DNA from: Brevundimonas diminuta
Lineage (GTDB): Bacteria; Pseudomonadota; Alphaproteobacteria; Caulobacterales; Caulobacteraceae
Length of the DNA: 64,000 nucleotides
Direction: 5' to 3'
Assembly (NCBI RefSeq): GCF_022654015.1
Contig: NZ_CP073063.1
Span: forward strand, 3,145,447 to 3,209,446
Shown: positions 47,539-57,469 of the stretch, piece after piece
How positions within the stretch are numbered: position 1 is the stretch's first letter
Layout: every line of letters starts with the position of its first letter
Notes under the pieces: generated by a model
Database searches by the model: none
Told to the model about the DNA's origin: nothing
Seen by the model: only the letters and a program-made list of their open reading frames with translations
Translations under genes and position numbers: made by a program

Positions 47539-47742
47539 TCAAAGAACCTTGAGGTCGATCGCCGAAGTCTTGCCGCGCTGATTTTCCAGCTCGTATTCGA
47601 CCTTGGCGTTCTCATCGAGGCCCTGAAGTCCGGCCTTCTGAACGGCGGTGACGTGAACGAACACGTCGGAGCCGCCGCTATCGGGCTGGATGAAGCCGTA
47701 GCCCTTGGTGGGGTTGAACCACTTGACCGTGCCGGTCGCCAT
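47539..47742 (-). CDS. Cold-shock protein, CspA family
   Basis: A 67-residue single OB-fold protein starting MATGTVKWFNPTKGYGFIQP with RNP-1 (KGYGFI) and RNP-2 (VFVHVTAV). It binds single-stranded RNA and DNA and melts structure in cold or stress. The ATG 47742 follows the family. The leader region 47743-47938 is gene-free and could form a thermosensitive 5' UTR like that of cspA, which is only an inference. A terminator follows. Confidence 0.96.
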   Translation of the reverse strand: MATGTVKWFNPTKGYGFIQPDSGGSDVFVHVTAVQKAGLQGLDENAKVEYELENQRGKTSAIDLKVL

Positions 47743-47938
47743 GTCTGCGTCTCCGTAAACGCGCTTTTCCAGGCGGATCCCCCTCGAGGTGACCCGACAG
47801 TCCATCTGGACAGCTCGTTCAGGCGAAGGAGCGAAACGCGGGTTTGGACCCCACGCGAAATCCGGACTGCAGCGATGTTGTCACCCGGCTTTTCCAGACG
47901 GTCAACAGCAAAGCGAGTCGCACCGGACGCATTCAGGC

Positions 47939-48700
47939 TTAACGACACAGACCCCCCGCCGCCCCGTCGATGTGCAGATGGTTGGCGTGGGCGGCGTTGT
48001 AGTCGGGCGTCAACACCGTCGAAAACAGCTCGCAGGCCCCGTCGCGCAAGGCGTGCAGGAAGCGTCCGCCCGGCTCGCCCGCCGGCCCGTCGCCGCGCCA
48101 ATCGTTCAGCACGCTGACGGTCCGGCCGTCCTTCAAGGTCACCGCTGCGACATCCAGCGCATTGGCCTTGGCGTGTTCGCTGGGCCGTTCGGCCACGTCC
48201 TGCGAACCGTAGATGCGGCGGCACGAATAGGTTCCGTAGTTGTCCACCCGTGCGGGCGCCGAGCCCAGAATGTCGCGCGAGGCCGGGCGCAGCACCTGCC
48301 GATCCCAGATGACGTAGCGGACCGCCAGCGGGCACTGCATGACGACGTCGGCGGGCGCCAGCGGCGTCACCTCGCCGCCCGTGATCCGCACCGCCCCGCG
48401 CACCACGCAGAAGCCGCCGTCGTCGCGGTCGGGCGCGCGTTCGACCTGAACCCCCGCATTGCGCAGCGCCTGCATACAGGCCTCGGTCGCGCCTTCGACA
48501 GCCTCGCGGGTGGCGGCGGTCGGCACGTCGAAGGCGGCGACCTTTGCGGTGGTCGCGCGGCCTAGCGGACGATCCAGATCCAGCGGCTTCCACGGCAGGT
48601 CCTGGGGCGGGGCAAAGGCGTTCAACAAGGCAAAGCCGGCGCAGACCAGCAGCGCCAGCTCCCACACCAGATTCCACATGTCCGCCAGATCGCGCTTCAT
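47939..48700 (-). CDS. Extensin-like C-terminal domain protein
   Basis: A 253-residue envelope protein with one N-terminal membrane helix (about 13-31, VWELALLVCAGFALLNAF) and a C-terminal extensin-like domain with cysteines (GGFCVVRGAVRI, VVMQCPLAVRYV, YSCRRIYGS) and the histidine motifs SEHAKANALDV and HANHLHIDGA. The motifs resemble the D-Ala-D-Ala carboxypeptidase-like fold (LAS zinc site), so it may act on peptidoglycan, but function is unproven. Divergent from the PPK2 gene. Confidence 0.85.
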   Translation of the reverse strand: MKRDLADMWNLVWELALLVCAGFALLNAFAPPQDLPWKPLDLDRPLGRATTAKVAAFDVPTAATREAVEGATEACMQALRNAGVQVERAPDRDDGGFCVVRGAVRITGGEVTPLAPADVVMQCPLAVRYVIWDRQVLRPASRDILGSAPARVDNYGTYSCRRIYGSQDVAERPSEHAKANALDVAAVTLKDGRTVSVLNDWRGDGPAGEPGGRFLHALRDGACELFSTVLTPDYNAAHANHLHIDGAAGGLCR

Positions 48701-48802
48701 TCGGCCCCTCGCAGGCCGGACGGGCCCGGCGCCTTAACGCCCAGCTTCGCAGTCGGCTCCCTCGCCCTTGCTCTCTGCCGGCCCTCGGCCCACTCTCTTC
48801 CC

Positions 48803-49552
48803 ATGGGAAAGAAATCCGACGCCTATGACGCCGAGCTGGAGCAGATCCAGCTGGCCATCGTCCAGACCCAGGCCTGGAGCATCGAGCATGGCTCGCGCGT
48901 GGTCATCGTGCTGGAGGGGCGCGACACCGCCGGCAAGGACGGCGCGATCAAGCGTCTGACCGAACATATGTCGCCGCGCCAGACCCGCGTCATCGCCCTG
49001 CCCAAGCCCAGCGACCGCGAGACGAGCCAGTGGTATTTCCAGCGCTATGCCCCCCATTTGCCGGCGGCGGGCGAGACGGTGATCTTCAACCGGTCCTGGT
49101 ACAACCGCGCCGGGGTCGAGCCGGTCATGGGCTATTGCACGCCCGAGCAGTACGCCCAGTTCATGACCGACGCCCCGCGCTTCGAGCGGATGTTGACCGA
49201 CGACGGGATCATCCTGATCAAGATCTGGCTGGATATCTCGCGCAAGGAGCAGGCCAAGCGGCTGAAGGAACGCCGCGAGGATCCGTTGAAGAAGTTCAAG
49301 CTGTCGTCGCTGGACGCCGAGGCCGAGGCGCGGTTCGACGCCTATTCCGACGCTCGCGACCGGATGCTGGACGAGACCGACCGCGACTATGCGCCCTGGA
49401 CCGTCGTCGCGACCGACGACAAGAAGACGGCGCGGCTGAACATCGGCCGCTACATCCTGTCGGTGCTGAGCCACACCAACATCGACATCAAGAAACCGGA
49501 TCCCGACGTCGTGTTCAGCGCCGGCAAGGCCAAGGGCAGATTGGCGCGCTGA
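48803..49552 (+). CDS. ppk2: Polyphosphate kinase 2
   Basis: A 249-residue PPK2-class kinase. It holds the Walker A motif EGRDTAGKDG (about 38-47) and the lid and base regions NRSWYNRAGVEPVMGYCT and KIWLDISRKEQAKRLKERRE. Such enzymes use polyphosphate to phosphorylate GDP/ADP, or reverse this, and control nucleotide levels under stress. Single-domain length fits class I. The ATG begins with GKKSDAYDAELEQI. It converges on the Rieske gene with six bases between. Confidence 0.92.
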   Translation: MGKKSDAYDAELEQIQLAIVQTQAWSIEHGSRVVIVLEGRDTAGKDGAIKRLTEHMSPRQTRVIALPKPSDRETSQWYFQRYAPHLPAAGETVIFNRSWYNRAGVEPVMGYCTPEQYAQFMTDAPRFERMLTDDGIILIKIWLDISRKEQAKRLKERREDPLKKFKLSSLDAEAEARFDAYSDARDRMLDETDRDYAPWTVVATDDKKTARLNIGRYILSVLSHTNIDIKKPDPDVVFSAGKAKGRLAR

Positions 49553-49558
49553 GCCGCC

Positions 49559-49942
49559 TCAGGCCGTTCTGACGATCCCGCCCGAGGCCGCCACCGGCCA
49601 GGGCGTCAGTCGCCCACCCGCGCAGGGGCCGCCCTTGCATTCGCCGGTCAGCGGCTCGAACACCGCCCCGTGCCAGCCGCACAGGATCAGCGCGCCGTCC
49701 GGCGTCAGATAACGGTCGATCTCCATGGCGATCGGAAAGCCGGCGTGCGGGCAGCGATCGACCCAGCCCGCGACCTGACCGTCCTTCTTGACCACGAAAC
49801 CGTGAAAGAAGGCCTCGCCGATCTGCAGCACGAAGCCGCGCGAGCCGGGATCGGCGATGTCGCTCTCGGCGCACAGCGCCACGCCAGGCGGCGTCTTCCA
49901 GATCCGTTTGCGCTCGGCCGGCGCCTCGGCCGCTTCAGACAC
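49559..49942 (-). CDS. Rieske (2Fe-2S) domain protein
   Basis: A 127-residue soluble ferredoxin-like protein with a Rieske fold: Cys-His in [11 protein letters not shown] (residues 69-71 region) and Cys-His in [20 protein letters not shown], giving the [2Fe-2S] cluster two Cys and two His. Loose relatives act as electron carriers or regulatory ferredoxins in oxygenase systems, none of which are nearby. The start overlaps the gpsA stop by eight bases, and both run left. Confidence 0.88.
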   Translation of the reverse strand: MSEAAEAPAERKRIWKTPPGVALCAESDIADPGSRGFVLQIGEAFFHGFVVKKDGQVAGWVDRCPHAGFPIAMEIDRYLTPDGALILCGWHGAVFEPLTGECKGGPCAGGRLTPWPVAASGGIVRTA

Positions 49943-50963
49943 GTTCGGCCTTCAGCGGGCGCGACAGCAGGCCGTCGATCAGACCATCGACATCGATCTC
50001 GCCGGCCAACAGGGCGGCGACGCCTTCCGAGATCGGGACTTCCACGCCCAGACGCGCGGCCAGTTCGCGAACCGCCGGCGCGCTCTCATAGCCTTCCGCC
50101 ACCGAGCGTTTGCCGGCCAGGGCCTGCTCGACTGTCTGCCCCTGCCCCAGGGCCAGACCCAGGCTCATATTGCGCGACTGGGGGCTGGAACAGGTCAGAA
50201 CCAGGTCGCCCAGGCCGCACAGGCCCGCCACCGTCTCCGCCTGGCCGCCCATGGCGACGGCGAGGCGGGTCATTTCCGCAAAGCCGCGCGTGATCAGGGC
50301 GGCGTGGGCGCTGCGGCCCAGTTGACGCCCCTCGGAGATGCCGCAGGCGATGGCCAGCACGTTCTTCAGCGCCCCGCCCGCCTCGGCGCCTACCAGATCG
50401 GTCGCCAGATAGGGCCGGAAGCCCGGCGCCGACAGAGTATTCAACAGGGCCTCGCCCAGCGCCTGATCCGCACAGGCCAGGGTCACCGCGGTCGGCAGGC
50501 CCCGCGACACCTCGCCCGCGAAACTGGGACCGGAGAGGACGGCGGCGGGGGCGTCCGGCAGGGTCTCGGCCAGCACCTCGGTCATCAGCTTCATCGTGCC
50601 GCGCTCGACGCCTTTGGAGCAAAGCACCACCGGCACGCCGGCGCGATAGTGGGGCGCAAACGCCGTCAGCGTGGCGCGCATGTGCTGGGCCGGCGGCACG
50701 GCCAGGATCACATCGCAGTCGCCCAGATCAGCCAGGTCGGCGGTGAATTTCAGTTCGTCGGCCAGCGGCACGCCGGGCAGATACAGGTCGTTGGCCCGCG
50801 TCGCGCGCATCGTCTCGACCAACTGCTGCTCGCGCGCCTGCAAGGTCGTGTCCAGGCCAGCCCGAACGCAGACCTGCGCCAGAGCCGTGCCCCAGGCGCC
50901 CGCGCCGATGACCCCTGCCGTACGGAATTCCATACGCCCTCCCGAGGCGGTTTCGTTCGTCAT
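49935..50963 (-). CDS. gpsA: NAD(P)-dependent glycerol-3-phosphate dehydrogenase
   Basis: GpsA makes sn-glycerol-3-phosphate from dihydroxyacetone phosphate for phospholipid synthesis. The 342-residue protein has the Rossmann motif [13 protein letters not shown] (18-29), [12 protein letters not shown], the catalytic lysine in [12 protein letters not shown] and [18 protein letters not shown]. The ATG at 50963 overlaps the tsaD stop by four bases; a later ATG ([10 protein letters not shown]) is possible. It is the second gene of the tsaD-gpsA-Rieske operon. Confidence 0.96.
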   Translation of the reverse strand: MTNETASGGRMEFRTAGVIGAGAWGTALAQVCVRAGLDTTLQAREQQLVETMRATRANDLYLPGVPLADELKFTADLADLGDCDVILAVPPAQHMRATLTAFAPHYRAGVPVVLCSKGVERGTMKLMTEVLAETLPDAPAAVLSGPSFAGEVSRGLPTAVTLACADQALGEALLNTLSAPGFRPYLATDLVGAEAGGALKNVLAIACGISEGRQLGRSAHAALITRGFAEMTRLAVAMGGQAETVAGLCGLGDLVLTCSSPQSRNMSLGLALGQGQTVEQALAGKRSVAEGYESAPAVRELAARLGVEVPISEGVAALLAGEIDVDGLIDGLLSRPLKAERV

Positions 50964-52135
50964 GCTTTGGCGCCCTTGCGACCCGGCTTGTGCGAAGGAT
51001 CGGACAGCGCGCGCGCTTCGTCCAGCGGCCATCGCGGCCGGGCGACCACGTCGATGTCGCTGGTCAGGCCCAGCGCCAGCCGTTCCGCTCCCGCCAGGGC
51101 GATCATCGCCGCATTGTCGGTGCAATAGGCCATGGGCGGCGCCAGGAAGTCGAAGCCGTGTTTCGCCGCCGTCGCCTGCAAGGTCGCGCGGATGGTCTTG
51201 TTGGCCGCAACGCCCCCCGCGACAACGAAAAGACGGTGCTCATGCGTCTCGGCATAAGCCGCCAGCGCCCGTTCTGACCGATCCGAAAGCTGACGGGCGA
51301 TGGCGTTCTGCACCGCGTCGGCCAGGTTCGCCTTGTCCTGTTCGGTCTCGCAGGTCTGGGCGATGCGGAAGGCCGCCGTCTTCAGCCCCGAGAACGAGAA
51401 GTCGCAATCCTTGCGGCCCAGAAGAGCGCGCGGCAGATCGATCCTGGACCCGTCGCCCTGCATAGCCAGCCGCTCCAGCGCCGGCCCGCCCGGATAACCC
51501 AGGCCCAGGGCCTTGGCGATCTTGTCGAAGGCCTCGCCGGCCGCGTCGTCGATGGTGGCGCCGATCCGGCTCATGTCGCCGACACCGCGCACCTCCAGAA
51601 GCTGGCAATGGCCGCCCGACACCAGCAGCAACAGGAAGGGATAGGCGACCTCCGCCCCCAGCCGGGCCGACACCGCATGCCCCTCAAGATGGTTGACCGC
51701 CACCAGCGGCAGGCCGCGCGCCAGCGCAGCCGCCTTGCCGAAACTGAGGCCCACCATGACCCCGCCGACCAGGCCGGGCCCGGCCGTCGCCGCGATCCCG
51801 TCCAGCCCGTCATAGCCCATGTCAGCCTCGGCCATAGCGCGCCGCGTGACCTCGGCGATCATCTCGACGTGGCTGCGCGCCGCGATTTCGGGCACCACGC
51901 CGCCATAGGCCGCATGGTCGTCGATCTGGCTATGAACGACCGAGGACAGCACCTCCGCCCGACCACCCGTCAGGCGCACGACCGAGGCGGCGGTCTCGTC
52001 GCAACTGGTCTCCAGGCCCAGCACCGTCAGCGGCCGGACATCCCGTCCAGTTGCTGACTTGGCGCCGCTGCTATAGTCGGCGGACATCTCCATCGGGTCG
52101 AGGTAGCGACCCGGCGACCGGTGCGCAACGCTCAT
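50960..52135 (-). CDS. tsaD: tRNA N6-adenosine threonylcarbamoyltransferase TsaD
   Basis: TsaD transfers threonylcarbamoyl to A37 of tRNAs that read ANN codons. The ASKHA-fold protein has [16 protein letters not shown] (conserved start), the metal-binding [24 protein letters not shown] and a C-terminal [15 protein letters not shown] 642-residue frame on this strand extends past the real start. The start is set at ATG 52135, with a purine-rich GGAGAGGAAAGG before it; 52087 is an alternative. If 52135 is right, its ATG shares two bases with the divergent hemC start. Confidence 0.93.
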   Translation of the reverse strand: MSVAHRSPGRYLDPMEMSADYSSGAKSATGRDVRPLTVLGLETSCDETAASVVRLTGGRAEVLSSVVHSQIDDHAAYGGVVPEIAARSHVEMIAEVTRRAMAEADMGYDGLDGIAATAGPGLVGGVMVGLSFGKAAALARGLPLVAVNHLEGHAVSARLGAEVAYPFLLLLVSGGHCQLLEVRGVGDMSRIGATIDDAAGEAFDKIAKALGLGYPGGPALERLAMQGDGSRIDLPRALLGRKDCDFSFSGLKTAAFRIAQTCETEQDKANLADAVQNAIARQLSDRSERALAAYAETHEHRLFVVAGGVAANKTIRATLQATAAKHGFDFLAPPMAYCTDNAAMIALAGAERLALGLTSDIDVVARPRWPLDEARALSDPSHKPGRKGAKA

Positions 52136-53099
52136 GACCTTTCCTCTCCGCATCGGCACCCGGCGCTCCAAGCTGGCGCTCGCCCAATCCGGCATGATGC
52201 AGCGCGCCATCGGCCGCGCCCTGAACGTGCCCGAGGCTGAGATCGAGACCGCCATTCCTTTGGTCGAGATCGTCACCACCGGCGACCGCATCCAGGATCG
52301 CCGCCTGCTGGAAGTCGGCGGCAAGGCGCTGTTCACCAAGGAGATCGAGGAGGCCCTGCTGGTCGGCCGGATCGACATCGCCATCCATTCGATGAAGGAC
52401 GTGCCCGCCGAACAACCCGAGGGCCTGTGCATCGCCGCCATCCCCGAACGCGAGGACGCCCGCGACGCCTTCATCAGCCGCAACTTCGACAGTTTCGATA
52501 CCCTGCCCTTCGGCGCGCGCCTGGGCACCGCCAGCCTGCGTCGCCAAGCCCAGGCGCTGGCCCTGCGGCCGGACCTGAAGGTCGAGATGCTGCGCGGAAA
52601 CATCGACACCAGGCTGCGCCGCGCGGCCGACGGCGACTTCGACGCCATCCTTCTGGCCGTCTCGGGCATGACGCGCCTGGGCGTCACCGACCATATCCGC
52701 GAGAAGCTGTCATTGGACGCCTTCCTGCCCGCGCCGGGCCAGGGCGCCCTCGCGATCCAGACCCGCGCCGCCGACATCGACGCGCCCCTGAACGCCCAAT
52801 GGGTCGCCGCCCTGAACCACCCCGAGACAGCCCTGTGCATCGCCGCCGAGCGCGGCGCCATGACGGCGCTGGAAGGATCGTGCCGCACCGCCGTCGGCGC
52901 CTATGCCCGCATCGAATACGACACCCTGCATCTGACCACCGAAATGCTCAGCCCGGATGGGTCCGCCCGCTGGCGCCGCGTCGGCGACCTTTTCCAATCG
53001 ACCGAAGCCGACGCGCGCGCTCTGGGCCAACACCTGGGGGCAGAGGTGCATGCCTCGGCCGGCGATCAGGAAGTCGATCCCGCGACCCTGGACGGATGA
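52134..53099 (+). CDS. hemC: Hydroxymethylbilane synthase (porphobilinogen deaminase)
   Basis: HemC joins four porphobilinogens into hydroxymethylbilane in heme and tetrapyrrole synthesis. The 321-residue enzyme shows RIGTRRSKLALAQSGMMQ at the start, SMKDVPAEQPEGL, LGTASLRRQAQAL and the cofactor cysteine in LEGSCRTAVGAYA. It overlaps hemD by four bases. The opening codons face tsaD on the other strand, so both promoters must lie in the other gene's coding part. Confidence 0.96.
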   Translation: MTFPLRIGTRRSKLALAQSGMMQRAIGRALNVPEAEIETAIPLVEIVTTGDRIQDRRLLEVGGKALFTKEIEEALLVGRIDIAIHSMKDVPAEQPEGLCIAAIPEREDARDAFISRNFDSFDTLPFGARLGTASLRRQAQALALRPDLKVEMLRGNIDTRLRRAADGDFDAILLAVSGMTRLGVTDHIREKLSLDAFLPAPGQGALAIQTRAADIDAPLNAQWVAALNHPETALCIAAERGAMTALEGSCRTAVGAYARIEYDTLHLTTEMLSPDGSARWRRVGDLFQSTEADARALGQHLGAEVHASAGDQEVDPATLDG

Positions 53100-53803
53100 A
53101 CGTCACGCCGAAACGAGTCTGGATCACCCGCGCCGAACCGGGCGCCGCACGCACCGCCGCCCGCCTGCGCGACATGGGGTTCGAGCCAATCGTCGCGCCC
53201 TTGCTGGCGATCAAACACCTGACCCCGCCGGTTCTCGATCTGGCGCCGTTCGCCGCCCTGGCCTTCACCAGCGTCAACGGCGTCTCAGTCTTCGCCGCCC
53301 TAACGCCCGGCCGCGACCTGCCGGTCTTCGCCGTTGGCGATGCGACCGCCCAGGCCGCCCACGATGCGGGCTTCGCCGATGTTCGCTCCGCTTCCGGCGA
53401 CCTGCACGCCCTCGCCCGCCTGATCGCCGGTGCCATCGCCAACGCCGATGTCCTGGTCCCTCAAGCGGAAACGCCCGCCGGCGATTTCACCGCCGCCCTC
53501 GCCGCCGCCGGCGCCCGCAACGTGTCGATCCAGTCGCTGACGGTGTATCGCGCCATCGAAACGTCAGCCGCAGCGCCCGCGCTTTTCGACGCCTGTCTGA
53601 TCCACTCCCCCCGCGCCGGACACGCCCTCGCCAAACATGGTCACGACGCCCTGGCGCACGCGGTCCTCGCCTGCATCTCTCCCGCCGCCGCGGCCCCGCT
53701 CATCGGGCTGGGCCTGACGCCCGTTGTGGCAAAATCGCCCGACGAGACCTCATTGCTCACGATCTTGAACGCAGCGCTTGGCAAGCGCGATCCGGCCGTA
53801 TAA
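53096..53803 (+). CDS. hemD: Uroporphyrinogen-III synthase
   Basis: HemD closes hydroxymethylbilane to uroporphyrinogen III. The 235-residue protein has the two-lobed fold of the family with low motif content: RVWITRAEPGAARTAARLRD at the start, ALAFTSVNGVSVFAAL, LVPQAETPAGDFTAALAA and CISPAAAAPL. Identity rests on the overlap with hemC and these segments. The ATG at 53096 overlaps the hemC stop (ATGA). Confidence 0.9.
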   Translation: MNVTPKRVWITRAEPGAARTAARLRDMGFEPIVAPLLAIKHLTPPVLDLAPFAALAFTSVNGVSVFAALTPGRDLPVFAVGDATAQAAHDAGFADVRSASGDLHALARLIAGAIANADVLVPQAETPAGDFTAALAAAGARNVSIQSLTVYRAIETSAAAPALFDACLIHSPRAGHALAKHGHDALAHAVLACISPAAAAPLIGLGLTPVVAKSPDETSLLTILNAALGKRDPAV

Positions 53804-53844
53804 ACACCCCGTCTCGCGCGGACAGCTTCGTCCGTCGCAACCGG

Positions 53845-53920
53845 GCCGCTTTAGCTCAGCCGGTAGAGCACATCATTCGTAATGATGGGGTCAGGTGTTC
53901 GAGTCACCTAAGCGGCACCA
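53845..53920 (+). tRNA. tRNA-Thr (anticodon CGT)
   Basis: A 76-base cloverleaf: acceptor GCCGCTT/AAGCGGC, D arm GCTC/GAGC, anticodon arm with loop TTCGTAA (anticodon CGT, reads ACG), T arm AGGTG-TTCGAGT-CACCT, discriminator A and encoded CCA. It begins 41 bases after hemD. No mobile element lies against it. Confidence 0.96.
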
Positions 53921-54091
53921 CTTCTCCGAGCGCGATTCGCGCTGGAGGCGGCGTCTGGATCGCCGAAATATATCCTCAAGGTTGAATCGTCAGCTATGGC
54001 GCACGTAGCAATCCCTAGCTGAGCAGCTTTGGCTTGACGGGATCGGTGTTTTGGGGCCATGGCGCCGCATTATCTATGCCCGCAGGCCGAC

Positions 54092-54445
54092 ATGAACGAC
54101 GCAGTTGATCCCGTAGACATCGCCATCGGCGGACGCATTCGCACCCGTCGTGAAGAACTGCGCATCACCCAGGCGCAGCTGGCCGCCGGCGCGGGCGTGA
54201 CCTTCCAGCAGATCCAGAAGTACGAGCGGGGCGTGAACCGCGTCTCGGCCGCCCGCCTGCTGCAGATCGCCTCAGTGCTGAAATCGACCGGCGCAGCCCT
54301 GTTGGGCGAACTGGAAACGGCCGAGGGCGACGAGCTGGCCCTGGCCGCCCCCGGCGTCGCTGAACTGCTGGCGGCTTTCCGCGGCATCAAAGACGCCGCT
54401 CAACGCGACGCCCTTCTGACCGTGGCCAAGGGCCTGCGCGGCTGA
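54092..54445 (+). CDS. XRE-family transcriptional regulator
   Basis: A 117-residue regulator with one N-terminal HTH_XRE/Cro-C1 domain: RIRTRREELRITQAQLAAGA, VTFQQIQKYERGVNRVSAAR. The C terminus is helical without an output domain. The start is ATG 54092; a longer frame (54059) begins in the gap after tRNA-Thr. Related small regulators in Caulobacter act in stress and cell-cycle genes, but its targets are unknown. It converges on the hypothetical gene at 54446 with no gap. Confidence 0.85.
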   Translation: MNDAVDPVDIAIGGRIRTRREELRITQAQLAAGAGVTFQQIQKYERGVNRVSAARLLQIASVLKSTGAALLGELETAEGDELALAAPGVAELLAAFRGIKDAAQRDALLTVAKGLRG

Positions 54446-54814
54446 TCAGGCCCGGTTGCTGGCGCTTTTCAGCAACTGCTCGACCTCATCGCGATGGTCG
54501 GCGCCGTCGAGAGCCGCGCCTGCCAACCATGACTGGATGGCGTCCAGTGCGCGCGCATCGCGTCCGTCCGAACGGCCGGCGTCGGACAGGCTCTGGCGGA
54601 TGATCTCGATCATGCAGACCGCTTCGACGGCCGAGGTCGGGGCGTGATCGAGAAGCGTGGTTTCCGCCGCTTCCATCGGCGTCAGATCCAGTTCGACGAG
54701 CAGGTTCTCGCCGCTGGCGGACAGCGATGACGATCCGACCTGTTTCGCCAGATTGGCCGTTTCCAGCCACGAGCGGAAAAGCGGCATGAAGGCGGTTGTG
54801 GTTTGGGTGTTCAT
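54446..54814 (-). CDS. Hypothetical protein, last gene of the LuxR-linked operon
   Basis: A 122-residue soluble, helical protein with the segments AFMPLFRSWLETANLAKQVG, TPMEAAETTLLDHAPTSAVE and MIEIIRQSLSDAGRSDGRDA. I do not recognise a family. It lies five bases after the membrane protein gene on the same strand, so it is co-transcribed. The longer frame to 55357 crosses the membrane gene in another phase and is not used. Function unknown. Confidence 0.55.
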   Translation of the reverse strand: MNTQTTTAFMPLFRSWLETANLAKQVGSSSLSASGENLLVELDLTPMEAAETTLLDHAPTSAVEAVCMIEIIRQSLSDAGRSDGRDARALDAIQSWLAGAALDGADHRDEVEQLLKSASNRA

Positions 54815-54819
54815 GACAT

Positions 54820-55275
54820 TCAGACTTTCTGCAGCGCCCGGATCGATCCGGGCGCTGATTTGGGACGGGCGTAGGGGGCGCACTGGGCCTCCCAGACGCC
54901 GAAGAGGGCGAGGAGCAGGAGCTCGAACCAGACGACCATTCGGGTCGATACGATCGACCACAGCAGGGCGTCGGAGCCGGCGATGCCGGCCAGATGGGTC
55001 GAGACCGCGATGAGTTGGGCGCCGGCCGCGAGAAGCAGCCACCATCGGTCGTAACGGAGCGCCAGACCGACCAGCAGACAGAACATGGACACCGATAGGA
55101 TCGCCACCCCCCACCGGAAATGCCCGATGAACAGGTGATCGACCAATGGCGTGCCCCAGTTGAGGACGACCAGAGCGACCAAGGCGATCCGCTCCGGCAT
55201 ACGACCCTTCCAAAGCAGAAGGGCCATGACGCCGTAGGTCAGGCACATCAGAAACAAGGACAGCGGCGACCCCAT
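54820..55275 (-). CDS. Hypothetical membrane protein
   Basis: A 151-residue protein with four or five membrane helices (for example LSLFLMCLTYGVMALLLW, WGVAILSVSMFCLLVGLAL and MVVWFELLLLALFGVWEAQC). No transport or enzyme motif was seen. ATG 55275 was chosen; the frame to 55368 overlaps the previous gene and reads as its shadow. It lies 14 bases after the 112-residue gene and five before the next one. It may be the membrane partner of the operon, but function is unknown. Confidence 0.6.
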   Translation of the reverse strand: MGSPLSLFLMCLTYGVMALLLWKGRMPERIALVALVVLNWGTPLVDHLFIGHFRWGVAILSVSMFCLLVGLALRYDRWWLLLAAGAQLIAVSTHLAGIAGSDALLWSIVSTRMVVWFELLLLALFGVWEAQCAPYARPKSAPGSIRALQKV

Positions 55276-55289
55276 TCCGATGGCCGCGA

Positions 55290-55628
55290 TCAGGCGGCGA
55301 CGGCGAGAACCGGTGCGAACCCAGTGGGTTTGACCGTCTTGTCTTCTTGCGCGCCATCCATATGCCAACCGACCTGATGGTCGTCCGCGACCTGGGCCAG
55401 TTCGCAGTGACTGGCGATGACGGCGCTCCGAACCTCGGCCAGTTGGCTTAGGCCGCGCACCATATTGGCCAGCGCTTCCTGTCCAACCTCGGCCGCCAGA
55501 CGCGCCTCGACCCGACCTTCCAACGCGGTCTGAACCAAGCGGCTGATCTCGATCATCGCCTGATCGACGGCGTGTTCTGCGGTTCTGACCTGCCGCGCCA
55601 CGCGGACGCCGACGTGCATGTTCTTCAT
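55290..55628 (-). CDS. Hypothetical small helical protein
   Basis: A 112-residue protein, mostly helical (AVDQAMIEISRLVQTALEGR, VEARLAAEVGQEALANMVRG, QLAEVRSAVIASHCELAQVA), with two or three long amphipathic helices and a flexible tail; no family is recognised. ATG 55628 has a good GAAGGTGAG leader; TTG 55646 is the weaker alternative. It lies 27 bases after the LuxR-type gene and is followed closely by a membrane-protein gene. A binding protein in the same pathway is likely, but this is not shown. Confidence 0.6.
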   Translation of the reverse strand: MKNMHVGVRVARQVRTAEHAVDQAMIEISRLVQTALEGRVEARLAAEVGQEALANMVRGLSQLAEVRSAVIASHCELAQVADDHQVGWHMDGAQEDKTVKPTGFAPVLAVAA

Positions 55629-55655
55629 TAGCTCACCTTCCTTCAAGCCGTTTGG

Positions 55656-56102
55656 TCAGCGCATTTCAGCGGGAGCAAGCCGGTCGAAAAGGGATGGAAC
55701 CACCATGCCCGCCGTCACGATCCCGATGGCGAACAGAAGGGCGATGGCGGCCCCGGCGACAATGATCCCCACTCTCGCCAGAGCGCCCCGAGGAGGCGCA
55801 GACAGAAGCCAGGATGTCGTTGGGTCGGAAACCGCATCGCCCGACTGTTCGGCCGACGTGGGATCATTGAGCGTATGGGTGCCGGTGTCGGGAATGAGTA
55901 TTGACGCCTCTGAGTAGCCAATACTCAGTCGTCGGGCCGCCAACTTGCGGTCCGAAACGCCCAGCTTGGCGTAGGCGCGGTGCAGATGATTGCCGACCGT
56001 GCGCGGCGAGATGCGCAGGCGCGCAGCGATTTCCTTGTCCTCCAGACCTTGGCCGGCCAGGCGGACGCATTCGCTTTCTCTCGTCGTCAGGCCGTCAGGC
56101 AT
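55656..56102 (-). CDS. Membrane-tethered LuxR-type HTH regulator
   Basis: A 148-residue protein with an N-terminal GerE/LuxR HTH (LTTRESECVRLAGQGLEDKE, IAARLRISPRTVGNHLHRAY, AKLGVSDRKLAARRLS) and a C-terminal membrane helix (about 111-135, VGIIVAGAAIALLFAIGIVT). There is no receiver or autoinducer domain, so signals must come by another route, for example the membrane proteins of the same operon. It is the first gene of a four-gene operon of unknown function. DNA-binding part is secure; membrane tether is predicted. Confidence 0.75.
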   Translation of the reverse strand: MPDGLTTRESECVRLAGQGLEDKEIAARLRISPRTVGNHLHRAYAKLGVSDRKLAARRLSIGYSEASILIPDTGTHTLNDPTSAEQSGDAVSDPTTSWLLSAPPRGALARVGIIVAGAAIALLFAIGIVTAGMVVPSLFDRLAPAEMR

Positions 56103-56209
56103 GGGGACCCCCTTGGAGCCTGTTTAGCCTAAAATGAGGGGGAGTCAGCCGATATGCTTACGTCGCGAAGCAGTTTCTTCAGGCTGCGCGCCGCGTCAGA
56201 TCACTTGAA

Positions 56210-56231
56210 CATATAAGCATATCTTTATATG
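56210..56231. promoter_or_regulatory. Palindromic operator candidate upstream of metK
   Basis: A 22-base imperfect palindrome begins CATATAAG and ends CTTTATATG, with GATATGC-type centre, 32 bases upstream of the metK start. Similar CATATAAAGATATC-type palindromes precede methionine and SAM-cycle genes in alphaproteobacteria and are read by ArsR-type SAM/SAH sensors. A half-like ATATGCTTA also lies at 56153-56161. I cannot confirm the regulator from here. Confidence 0.5.
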
Positions 56232-56262
56232 CCTGTCGGTCTGACACTGACAGGAGCCTCTC

Positions 56263-57465
<1,203 letters not shown>

Positions 57466-57469
57466 GGCC

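Noticed and set aside
52136..52888. Extension of the tsaD frame to 642 residues
   Set aside because: It runs through hemC on the other strand, and TsaD similarity begins only at [12 protein letters not shown].
56103..56262. SAM riboswitch before metK
   Set aside because: I could not fold a SAM-I, SAM-II or SAM-V core; the leader is short and a palindromic operator is the better reading.
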